Of a DNA stretch of 64,000 nucleotides, positions 18,328 to 25,633 are shown one piece after another. The notes under the pieces were generated by a model. It was not told where the DNA came from. It made no database searches and saw nothing but the letters and a program-made list of their open reading frames with translations. Position 1 is the stretch's first letter. Each line of letters starts with the position of its first letter. The DNA lies in the NCBI RefSeq assembly GCF_010233585.1, contig NZ_CP045997.1:9015487-9079486 (forward strand). The letters are read 5' to 3'. Position numbers and translations under genes: made by a program. Source of the DNA: Spirosoma endbachense. GTDB taxonomy: Bacteria; Bacteroidota; Bacteroidia; Cytophagales; Spirosomataceae.

Positions 18328-18939
18328 TTAAGGGTTTATTCTGGAAAACCGGTAAACTGCCGTGTAGGGTACATCAACGGTCTCCGTGGCAGTAGTTGGT
18401 GGATTGGTGGGTGCTTTGCCGCCGGTAGTGGCTATTCGTTGAATATAATCCACCCCCTGAAAAATACCGGTAGGAGCGATACCCGATTTGGGCTTCAATA
18501 GCAACCAGTCAATAGTGTTCGGATCTTTGCTGGCCGATTTAGGAGGGTCATACGCCTGCCCTACAATCAGGGCGTTTACACCCGTTAATTGCCAGGAAGG
18601 ACCGACGAAGTGGGTTCCTGCCTTCGTGTTGGTGGCATCATATAACTCGGCTTCTGGAGCAACAAAGACCCATTCATAGGTTATGGGATTACTGCCCGCC
18701 TTTTCACGAGCCTTATATTTTTGTACACCCTGCGCAAAATACGTGGCAACCCGGCCATTTCCGTGAGGGTTATTCGTCGGCAATTCTATTTCGGGCGGAA
18801 TGATGGCTTGTTCGCTGGCTGCGATGTGTTGAGCTGGTGTAGGGCTGCTGGGATCTAGATGGTCTGTGCAGGAGAGCATCGTGATTGCCAGAAAAATACC
18901 TATACCGAAAAAGCGCCAAAGGAGCTTGGTATTAATCAT
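18328..18939 (-). CDS. DUF3455-family lipoprotein
   Basis: A 203-residue lipoprotein with a hydrophobic N-terminus and a lipobox ending at Cys24 (TMLSC). The body matches DUF3455: a start PPEIELPTNNPHGNGRVATYFAQGVQKYKARE, then YEWVFVAPEAELYD, then HFVGPSWQLTGVNALIVGQAYDPPKS and the C-terminal GVDYIQRIATTGGKAPTNPPTT. The family is found in many soil bacteria and fungi; its function is unknown. It is convergent with the peptidase gene. The methyltransferase gene lies 164 bp upstream of its start, on the same strand. Confidence 0.8.
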   Translation of the reverse strand: MINTKLLWRFFGIGIFLAITMLSCTDHLDPSSPTPAQHIAASEQAIIPPEIELPTNNPHGNGRVATYFAQGVQKYKAREKAGSNPITYEWVFVAPEAELYDATNTKAGTHFVGPSWQLTGVNALIVGQAYDPPKSASKDPNTIDWLLLKPKSGIAPTGIFQGVDYIQRIATTGGKAPTNPPTTATETVDVPYTAVYRFSRINP

Positions 18940-19060
18940 TTTCTTAATGTGTTGTGTTAAACTAAAGAGGTAGCTGTGTAGTGCTAAGTGCGGATGTCGG
19001 TGGTTGGCCGTTTACCGGATAACAGCAACGGTCGCTCGGTTGGCACAATTAGGAGGAGGT

Positions 19061-19100
19061 AATAGCTAAGCAATGGTGCTTGCACCATTGCTTAGCTATT
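19061..19100. repeat. Perfect 19-bp-arm palindrome after the methyltransferase gene
   Basis: Arms AATAGCTAAGCAATGGTGC (19061-19079) and GCACCATTGCTTAGCTATT (19082-19100) are exact complements separated by two bases. It sits three bases after the stop codon of the methyltransferase gene on the minus strand. There is no T-tract on the minus-strand side (ACCTCC follows), so it is an mRNA-end hairpin or a protein-binding palindrome rather than a textbook terminator. Confidence 0.7.
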
Positions 19101-19103
19101 AAA

Positions 19104-19916
19104 TCAACGCTTTACGGTCACCTGTAAGTAGGTAGCCGGAATAGAGGTCGTATTTTCAGAAGCACTTTGATTCTGGCTGGCAAACAAGTCCTCCAGTTCC
19201 CGTTGCAGTTCCTGTGCTTTTCCATTCCTTTCGGCAGCTGCAAACGCGTTCATAGTGGGGCCATAGTAGTTCTTGAAACGCGCTAAGAATTCAGAAGTGG
19301 CAATTGGTGCCTGGAAGGTATACGTAGCCCGTTCAAAGGAGATATTCTCTTTAGGCACACCAGCTTGGCCGAACCGTTCGATCACCTGGCTCTCCACACC
19401 CCACAACATAGGACTGATGAAACCCTCTGGCGGGGCAGGCGTGTAGGCTGAACTGATACGCAATATCTGGGCAACCAGTGTGGGGTCGCCCGGAATCCAG
19501 TTACCCATCACAATGCGACCGCCCGGACGGGTTACCCGCACCATTTCCTTAGCTACCTCCTCAGGTTTGGGCGCAAACATAGCCCCAAAGATGCTGATCA
19601 CCAGGTCGAACGTTTGGTCGTTCAACTGGCTCAGATTGGTAGCGTCCCCGTGCTGGAACGTACAATTGAGAAGACCTTCACTTTGGGCCCGTTTGTTACC
19701 GGCTTCCACCAGATTCCTGGCGATATCAACGCCTGTCACATTGGCTCCTGATTTGGCGGCCGGTATGGCGGTGGTGCCATCGCCACAGCCCAGGTCAAGG
19801 ACATTCAGCCCTTTCGTGATGTCAAGTTTGGCGATTAAAGCGGCACCGCTTTCGCGCATTGTTTCGGCCAGGCGCGTGAAGTCGCCTTTTTCCCATAATT
19901 CCTGATTTGGATTCAT
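19104..19916 (-). CDS. Class I SAM-dependent methyltransferase
   Basis: A 270-residue cytoplasmic methyltransferase of the UbiE/Methyltransf_25 kind. Motif I is NVLDLGCGDGTTAIPAA (about residues 38-54), followed by the acidic residue of motif II in VTGVDIARNLVE, then GDATNLSQLNDQTFDLVISIFGAMFAPKP and the VRVTRPGGRIVMGNW motif. The substrate is not readable. It lies downstream of the haloperoxidase gene on the same strand, and a perfect hairpin directly follows its stop codon. There is no partner gene that would suggest quinone or lipid methylation. Confidence 0.88.
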   Translation of the reverse strand: MNPNQELWEKGDFTRLAETMRESGAALIAKLDITKGLNVLDLGCGDGTTAIPAAKSGANVTGVDIARNLVEAGNKRAQSEGLLNCTFQHGDATNLSQLNDQTFDLVISIFGAMFAPKPEEVAKEMVRVTRPGGRIVMGNWIPGDPTLVAQILRISSAYTPAPPEGFISPMLWGVESQVIERFGQAGVPKENISFERATYTFQAPIATSEFLARFKNYYGPTMNAFAAAERNGKAQELQRELEDLFASQNQSASENTTSIPATYLQVTVKR

Positions 19917-20006
19917 CTTTTTGTTGTTTTGAAAATGGATGGTTAAAATTTTTGCTTCTGATTTTTCTGAATAAAATAAGGGGTCTGCTTGCGCGGGGTA
20001 ATTGGA

Positions 20007-21308
20007 TTACTTCTTGAATTTCAGTATATTAGCAATGTTGTGCGCGATTTTCTTACCATACGGCTGGCTCACATCACAGGTTTTGCGGTAATGGATACCT
20101 GCATACACCCGCGAGTCGCCAGCCTCAATAGCTGCTTCTTCAAAAGAGTTGTAAGAGCGCGGTTTGACGTTTACTAAGTGATACGGTGTATCAAGGTATT
20201 TGTAATTTGTGCCAAACAGTAGGGTCAGCGTTTGAGCTGCTGCCGCTGACATGACGCTGTGGCCCGATGGATATTCGGGGTGGGCGGGTGTCGGAATCAC
20301 CGTATTCCAGGTGGGCTGATTCATCACCGTGCGGATGTAAGTGATTGGCCGAATGGCGTTATAGCGATACTTCTCTTTTAAGAGACTGATGGCAGCATCT
20401 GACATAGCAATGCCTACCTGGGCAAAGGCAACGGCAGCAACCCCCATGCCTGGCTTTTCAATGGCCAGTACCTGATTCAGAATATCAAACCAGGAGTTAT
20501 CGGCCCAAAACAGGGCAATCGTTTTTTGCTCCGCGGTCAGGCTATGCGATATGTCATAGAGTTCCTTTGCCTGGGCATAGTAGGCCGAAGCGGGATCTTC
20601 CGAATAGGGTGTTGGTGGACCTTGCTCGGCCCCTATATCACTACCCTTGACAAAGAGCCGATTTTTACCCCAGTTGGTTAAAACCGCCGGGGCAAAGGCC
20701 GGTGGGGTCGGCACCCATAAACCCAGACCTACGGGCGGTGTGTAGGGGGTTGTATTATCATTGCCATCACTCTTCGACCACTCGAAAATGACCGTAGCGA
20801 TTTGTCTACCAAACTCGGCCGACCGATTCAACTCCTCGGCGGTTGACTCTTTTAGGTAGAGCACCGTATTAGCCGCTTCTAAGGAGTCAATCGAGGCTTT
20901 GCTGGTAGCAGTTGCTGTGGGGTACAGATTACGATTCATAGTGGCTAAGGCCGCGTTGGCACAGGCGGGCCAGTAATAGTTCACCTTGGGGGTAACAGCG
21001 GGTAAGGGCGGCAGACCGTTGAGTTGGGGAGCAAGGCTCTGGTAACCCACCATGCCCGGTACGATGGATTCATAGAGTGCAATACCTGCATAAGTAAACC
21101 GCCGGGCTACCACAGGTGGCGAAGCAGGCATAGTCAGGCTGATGTTAAGCTGCATGGTTAGCCAAGAGGTAACTACGTCGGCGGAATATGTGGGCGTACT
21201 GGGCGTTGTTGGCGTTTGATGATCCTGGCATGAAGTGATAAGCAGGGCGCAAACCATTAAAAGGACGGAAGGCAGGATTATGTGCCTGATAAAGAGGGAT
21301 GAGTTCAT
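20007..21308 (-). CDS. Vanadium-dependent haloperoxidase / PAP2-family lipoprotein
   Basis: A 433-residue lipoprotein (signal with lipobox ending at Cys27, LLITSC). The C-terminal half has the PAP2 / vanadium haloperoxidase phosphate- or vanadate-binding pattern: RPITYIRTV, then HPEYPSGHSVMSAAAAQTL with the SGH motif, then DSRVYAGIHYRKTCD with the R-x5-H motif. The all-helical N-terminal half follows the bacterial haloperoxidase-like proteins of unknown substrate. It may be a phosphatase or a haloperoxidase; sequence does not decide. It lies on the same strand as the TonB-C protein gene, 111 bp downstream of its stop, with a hairpin between the two. Confidence 0.85.
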   Translation of the reverse strand: MNSSLFIRHIILPSVLLMVCALLITSCQDHQTPTTPSTPTYSADVVTSWLTMQLNISLTMPASPPVVARRFTYAGIALYESIVPGMVGYQSLAPQLNGLPPLPAVTPKVNYYWPACANAALATMNRNLYPTATATSKASIDSLEAANTVLYLKESTAEELNRSAEFGRQIATVIFEWSKSDGNDNTTPYTPPVGLGLWVPTPPAFAPAVLTNWGKNRLFVKGSDIGAEQGPPTPYSEDPASAYYAQAKELYDISHSLTAEQKTIALFWADNSWFDILNQVLAIEKPGMGVAAVAFAQVGIAMSDAAISLLKEKYRYNAIRPITYIRTVMNQPTWNTVIPTPAHPEYPSGHSVMSAAAAQTLTLLFGTNYKYLDTPYHLVNVKPRSYNSFEEAAIEAGDSRVYAGIHYRKTCDVSQPYGKKIAHNIANILKFKK

Positions 21309-21356
21309 CGAACCTGTTGTTTTTGGTTAAAAAAAGGCAGCCGCATCGGATAAATA

Positions 21357-21396
21357 CGGTCGTGCCGGGAAAGCTGAACTAAACCCGGCACGACCG
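21357..21396 (-). terminator. GC-rich hairpin between TonB-C protein gene and haloperoxidase gene
   Basis: Perfect 13-bp arms CGGTCGTGCCGGG (21357-21369) and CCCGGCACGACCG (21384-21396) with a 14-nt loop. It lies in the 110-bp gap between two minus-strand genes, just after the stop of the TonB-C protein gene. A T-tract of six (AAAAAA on the plus strand near 21330) follows only after about 20 bases, so it may be an imperfect terminator or a processing site. Confidence 0.6.
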
Positions 21397-21418
21397 GCAT
21401 ACGGCAGCGGGATGAGCA

Positions 21419-21895
21419 TTAGAAACCGATCTTGTTCAGCCGAAAGGTGACCAGCAACTGGGTGTATGCCGGAACAGCCATCCCGGCGCGGTGTGCCGGA
21501 AACCAGGCGGGCATGTTCGAAATCAAGTCGTAGACAGCTTTGTCCAGGATGGCTCCCTTCGACTGCACCACCTTAATGTTGGTGAGTTTTCCGGTTGGCT
21601 GCACTTTGAATCGAACCTGTACTGTGCCTTGCAGGCCAATTTGTCGCGCTGCTTCCGGATACAGATCGGCGTTATCAAAATAGGCTCCTAACGCCTTCGA
21701 TCCACCCGGAAAGGAGGGGTCATTAGTCAGCAGAACCAACTCGTCGGCGAGTTGCACTGGTCGGAGCGTAGGAGTAGTATCCGAAACCATCTCCGGGCCA
21801 TTAGGAGAAGTAGAACCCAAAGTGGGCAGAAACGGCGCTACAGTCAGTAAACCGATTGCCGAAAAGTAAGCGAACGTCCATGTGATTCGTTTCAT
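21419..21895 (-). CDS. Periplasmic TonB C-terminal domain protein
   Basis: A small periplasmic protein of 158 residues from the ATG at 21895 (MKRITWTF); the open frame continues to 21946 but that part lacks signal-like character. A signal peptide or single anchor is followed by a spacer and a TonB-C domain (about 60-158): FPGGSKALGAYF, then YPEAARQIGLQGTVQVRFKVQPTGKLTNIKVVQSKGAILDKAVYDLI. TonB-C domains contact outer-membrane receptors. Without the long proline-rich linker of true TonB it is probably an accessory TonB-like protein. The gene is divergent from the TPR sensor kinase gene, with the inverted repeat at 21971-22015 between the two. Confidence 0.8.
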   Translation of the reverse strand: MKRITWTFAYFSAIGLLTVAPFLPTLGSTSPNGPEMVSDTTPTLRPVQLADELVLLTNDPSFPGGSKALGAYFDNADLYPEAARQIGLQGTVQVRFKVQPTGKLTNIKVVQSKGAILDKAVYDLISNMPAWFPAHRAGMAVPAYTQLLVTFRLNKIGF

Positions 21896-21970
21896 GGTAA
21901 AAGAGGAAATTGTTTTAAGTTGACCATTAGTTATTTGTCGCTGCAAAATTCCGCACTCGTCGCGTCGAAA

Positions 21971-22015
21971 AAATCACCGAAATCCGTGGTTTTTTGTCAC
22001 TGATTTCGGTGATTT
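21971..22015. repeat. Palindromic element related to the one at 56347-56404
   Basis: Arms AAATCACCGAAATC (21971-21984) and GATTTCGGTGATTT (22002-22015) are exact complements around a 17-bp spacer. The right half, CACTGATTTCGGTGATTTTCGG, resembles the right half of the element at 56347-56404. It lies in the 468-bp divergent gap between the TonB-C protein gene and the TPR sensor kinase gene. The rest of that gap is AT-rich and I see no gene in it. Confidence 0.65.
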
Positions 22016-22363
22016 TCGGGATAAACGGCCCGCCTGCTTACCAAAATCGCGGGGCAAAACCAGAAATGCGTAGCAGTATTGTTCGTCGGTAGCCGCTACG
22101 CGGTTCCTATCATTAGTGTCGTTATGCTTCCTTTTTGACAGGCTTGAGGATCTACACACATTTATGCATGACCGTTGAGTAAGCCATAATCGATACCTGT
22201 ATTTTAATAAAAAAAGAAGGCTATTTTTGATCTGTAAATCAACTGGTTATAGGTGAATCGTACTTGTTACGATGCCTTTTATAATCACTGGTTTAGGGGC
22301 TTGTTAGTATAAATGATCGTTCATGCCTGGTCGCGCCTAGACCTGACTCACTTAGTGTCCACT

Positions 22364-24439
22364 ATGAAACCTTTCCTTACCCTGATGCTGCTGATGGGTT
22401 GGCTGGCCATTAGCGGTTCGCTACAGGCGCAGAGCTATGACACGCCCCCGTTTAATTTCGACCGTAGCACAGACGGAGTCTATGTGGACAGCCTCCTGCA
22501 TGCTACCCGTGTTCGGCTGGCGGGCCTCGACCGGCTGCGTCCAACACCCACCGTCGACACCGCCCGTATGGAATACCTGCATTTCTTAGGGTATGTCCAT
22601 TATAGCGGCAGGGCCAATCGCGACAGCGTCCTCGTCGTCGCCAATCACCTGCTTCGGCTCGCCGTGCGGAAAAAGAATGTCAAATTCCAGATCAAGGCAT
22701 TGTTGCAGATTGAACGATACTACCGAGAGGTGGCAAGCAATTATCCCCAGGCGATTCAGGTCAATTACGACCTATTGTCGCTCGTTGAAACGGGCCCTGA
22801 TAAATTCGACCTCTATTTCTGGCGGATTTACCGCAACCTTGGCCACATCAGCAACATGATCGGTGAGTACGGTGAGGCCGTGACGTATCTACAGAAAAGT
22901 ATTGCCTGGTTTGGCCGTGACAAAAAAATTGATCCGATCCACTTGTCGGACCTCCACCGGTCGTTAGCCAGTGCCTACAAGGGCCAGCAGCAGATAAATA
23001 AGGCCGAAGCCCATTTCTTACTGGCATGGAACCTGCTGAACCAGCAACCCAGCGTGCCGGTCTCCAATAAAGCGTTTCTGACAAATGCCATTGGACAGGT
23101 ATACAACAGCCAGCAGAAATTTACGCAGGCGATTCAGTACCTGACCCAATCTGTTGCATATTGGGGCCAACTCAATGCTCCGCTACCCCAGGCCGATGCA
23201 TTGGCCGATTTGTCTCTTGCCTACCTCGGCTTATGCCGATATTCCGAAGCAATTGCGGCTGCTCAGGACGCCTTAGTGAAAAACCAGAAAGTTTACGCTC
23301 CCAGGTTGACAGCCTATTCAGTGCTCGTAAGCGCTTATGAGCAGCAACAGGACTGGAAGAGCGCATTTATGTACCAGCGGCTTTACGAGGCTACAAAGTC
23401 CGAAGCGCAACAGGCGATCAACCAGACCGAAAGTCTGCGCACCAAGGCTAAGTTCGACCGAGATCGGCTCGAAACGGCTTACAGGCAGGAACGGCTGTTG
23501 CAGCAACAACGCTACCAGAACCTGGCAAAACAGGCCGAAATCGACCGGCTCAGCAGCTCATTCAAAACAAACGAATTACGACGGCTGGCGCAGACAAACG
23601 CGTTGAAAAACCAGCTCGAGCGACAGCAATTGACGGCTGGAGCGGCCCAGAAACAGGCGCTTCAGCAAGCGACCATCAAGCAGCTAAAAATTGATCAACA
23701 GGCCACCGAACGTATCCTGTTACTGGTTGGAATAGTGCTTAGTAGCGTTGTGGGACTGCTGCTATTGTATTATAGCTTTAAACTCCGCCGGACGAACGTT
23801 GCCCTGCGCGCCAAAAACAGCGAGATTCAACTGGCCCTGATTAAAGGTCAGACGCTGGAGCGCAAACGTGTGGCTACCGAGCTTCACGACCGGGTGAGTA
23901 GTTTGCTTGGAGCCACCAAAATGACCTTCCAGACGATCGATTCAGCTGTACTGCCCCCCCGCGACAAGAAGCTCTACGAAAACAGTTTAGACCTGCTTAC
24001 CGATGCCGCCACACAGGTGCGAGAGTTGTCGCACAATCTTATTCCCGACCAGTTACTCCAGCAGGATTTGTCCGTGTCGCTCATGGGGTTAGTTAAAAAA
24101 CTGAATCAGGTGGGGAAAACCGAGTTTATGCTGAACGGTGAATCCTTCGACAAACGGCCGCTTACGCAGGAAGTAAAGTTTAATCTGTACGTGATCTGCC
24201 TGGAGCTTTGTACGAACATTCTTCGTCATGCAAATGCGCAAATGGCTCATATTGAGTTGGTTTGGCAGGACACAAGTGTAGTGATACACGTGTCGGACGA
24301 CGGCGTTGGACTGAACGATACGCTTCAGGATGGCTTCGGATTGGCCAATATTCGGGAGCGGGCTGAAACGATTGGTGCCCAATTCCGGATGGAATCAGAC
24401 CAGAGGGGTGGGACGAAGGCCAGTATTCTGCTGCCGTAA
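22364..24439 (+). CDS. TPR-containing sensor histidine kinase (HisKA_3 type)
   Basis: Sensor kinase of 691 residues from the ATG at 22364 (MKPFLTLMLLMG), which puts a normal signal peptide at the N-terminus ending near SLQAQS; the frame stays open to 22313. The periplasmic part (about 25-400) is made of TPR repeats, followed by a coiled coil, one transmembrane segment (about 457-480, ILLLVGIVLSSVVGLLLLYYSF), the HisKA_3 domain with the phospho-acceptor His508 in ELHDR, and an HATPase domain ending near the C-terminus (SDDGVGLNDT, DGFGLANIRERAE). It is the natural partner of the LuxR-type regulator encoded convergently just after it. The signal sensed is unknown. Confidence 0.92.
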   Translation: MKPFLTLMLLMGWLAISGSLQAQSYDTPPFNFDRSTDGVYVDSLLHATRVRLAGLDRLRPTPTVDTARMEYLHFLGYVHYSGRANRDSVLVVANHLLRLAVRKKNVKFQIKALLQIERYYREVASNYPQAIQVNYDLLSLVETGPDKFDLYFWRIYRNLGHISNMIGEYGEAVTYLQKSIAWFGRDKKIDPIHLSDLHRSLASAYKGQQQINKAEAHFLLAWNLLNQQPSVPVSNKAFLTNAIGQVYNSQQKFTQAIQYLTQSVAYWGQLNAPLPQADALADLSLAYLGLCRYSEAIAAAQDALVKNQKVYAPRLTAYSVLVSAYEQQQDWKSAFMYQRLYEATKSEAQQAINQTESLRTKAKFDRDRLETAYRQERLLQQQRYQNLAKQAEIDRLSSSFKTNELRRLAQTNALKNQLERQQLTAGAAQKQALQQATIKQLKIDQQATERILLLVGIVLSSVVGLLLLYYSFKLRRTNVALRAKNSEIQLALIKGQTLERKRVATELHDRVSSLLGATKMTFQTIDSAVLPPRDKKLYENSLDLLTDAATQVRELSHNLIPDQLLQQDLSVSLMGLVKKLNQVGKTEFMLNGESFDKRPLTQEVKFNLYVICLELCTNILRHANAQMAHIELVWQDTSVVIHVSDDGVGLNDTLQDGFGLANIRERAETIGAQFRMESDQRGGTKASILLP

Positions 24440-24440
24440 A

Positions 24441-25076
24441 CTACCTGGAAAATGCCCGGCTAAGCGACCGTTTCATCAGGCCCAGCGAGGTTGTCACCCC
24501 TAATTTCTGATATATCCGTTTTCGGTGCGTCTCCACGGTATTAAACGAAATAAAGAGTCGCTCGGCAATCTGATTGCTGGATAACTCATCTAAAATCAGA
24601 CTGACAATTTGCGTTTCCCGGTCCGTAAGCAAATCGTCCATCGACGAAGCCGATGGCATTTCCTGCATGGCGAAAACGCGACTGTCCATATACTGACGAC
24701 CGGCCGCTACGGCCAGAATCGCATCGAAGAGTTCGGCTTTATCGGCGGTCTTTGTCACATACCCACTGGCTCCGGCCTGCTTCACCTGACGAATCATCCC
24801 TACATCATCGGAGCCAGACAATACCAGAATCGCTACATTCCGATACTTAGCTTTCACTGAGGAGACCAGTTTAAGTATGTTCAGGTTGGGCATGAGCATG
24901 TCCGTTACAAGCACATTGACAACCTGGCCGTTTAGGTGGTTTTGCTCCAAAATATGAAATAGATCCGATTCATACTGGGCCGTACCGACAACCCGAAAAC
25001 GGTCGGATGTAGCCAGCAGGTTCGCAAAGCTTTCCAGCACGACCTGATGATCATCAACGAGGACGATATTGTACAT
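24441..25076 (-). CDS. LuxR/NarL-family response regulator
   Basis: A 211-residue DNA-binding response regulator. The receiver domain (about 1-125) has the acidic pair D8/D9, the phospho-acceptor Asp59 in VTDMLMPN and Lys109. The C-terminal LuxR HTH (about 148-205) contains LTDRETQIVSLILDELSSNQIAERL and FNTVETHRKRIYQKLGV. Its stop codon is one base from that of the convergent TPR sensor kinase gene, which has the HisKA_3 domain that normally pairs with this family. Targets are unknown, but the susC leader upstream (25077-25633) is an obvious candidate. Confidence 0.92.
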   Translation of the reverse strand: MYNIVLVDDHQVVLESFANLLATSDRFRVVGTAQYESDLFHILEQNHLNGQVVNVLVTDMLMPNLNILKLVSSVKAKYRNVAILVLSGSDDVGMIRQVKQAGASGYVTKTADKAELFDAILAVAAGRQYMDSRVFAMQEMPSASSMDDLLTDRETQIVSLILDELSSNQIAERLFISFNTVETHRKRIYQKLGVTTSLGLMKRSLSRAFSR

Positions 25077-25633
25077 GAAGACAGAGCCTGATTAGTGCAA
25101 ATTTTTACGCAAGAGTCGGTTATTTAGTTAAACATTCGTCTACTTTTTGAGTGAACGGTTACATTATGCGGCCTGGTCCTACAACTACCTCCCTTTTTGC
25201 AGCGCTAATGCACCCGTATGTTAAAAACTGAATTTGATAGACAGCAAATTATCAGGTGGGAGTCGGACGTTTAACTGAACGATTTTTGAGCTTGAAAGGC
25301 ATTTTATGAGGATAGATTTATTTTTATAGACTGCTTCATGTCCCTGCACATCAGGATAAACCCATCCAGATCTTCTGGTTTATCCATACTTTATAAATTA
25401 TCAATACACAAATTAAAGGCATGTTAAAATCGTATCGCCTTCTGATCCGAAACTAGTGGCATCTTGGCTTATATCGCTGTCTATTTGCATTATTGAAATA
25501 ATAGTTTTGCCATATGGGGTAAAATTAACATCTCTTCTTTGCGAATTTTCAAAAACAAACCAGTTCCAAAGCTGAGTGCGATATGCGTATCCCTCAAAAT
25601 GCAGTACGTGTTTTCTCCTAAATCAATTTTACT
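25077..25633. other. Divergent regulatory gap between response regulator gene and susC
   Basis: 557 bp with no gene. It carries the 118-bp block at 25423-25540, which is repeated in front of araC and the PhyH gene, and the motif GGACGTTTAACTGAAC at 25265-25280, which recurs with one change at 39830-39845. The remainder is AT-rich leader sequence. Confidence 0.6.
25423..25540 (+). promoter_or_regulatory. Conserved operator-like block upstream of susC
   Basis: A 118-bp stretch that aligns almost without gaps to 31650-31768, roughly three-quarters identical, with exact blocks GTTAAAATCGTAT, GCCTTCTGA, AAACTAGTGG, TTTGCA and TTAACATCTC. The two copies are the control regions of the susC-susD pair and of the araC/PhyH divergent pair, so a common regulator, most simply the local AraC protein, probably binds both. 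A TAGTTTTG box (matching TAnnTTTG) is visible at 25502-25509, but the TTTG before it is closer than the usual Bacteroidota spacing. Confidence 0.6.

Noticed and set aside
25141..25162. Shared TACTT-TTTGAGTrAACGGT motif near 25141 and 50224
   Set aside because: The likeness is partial and the distances to the neighbouring start codons differ, so I do not claim a shared site.
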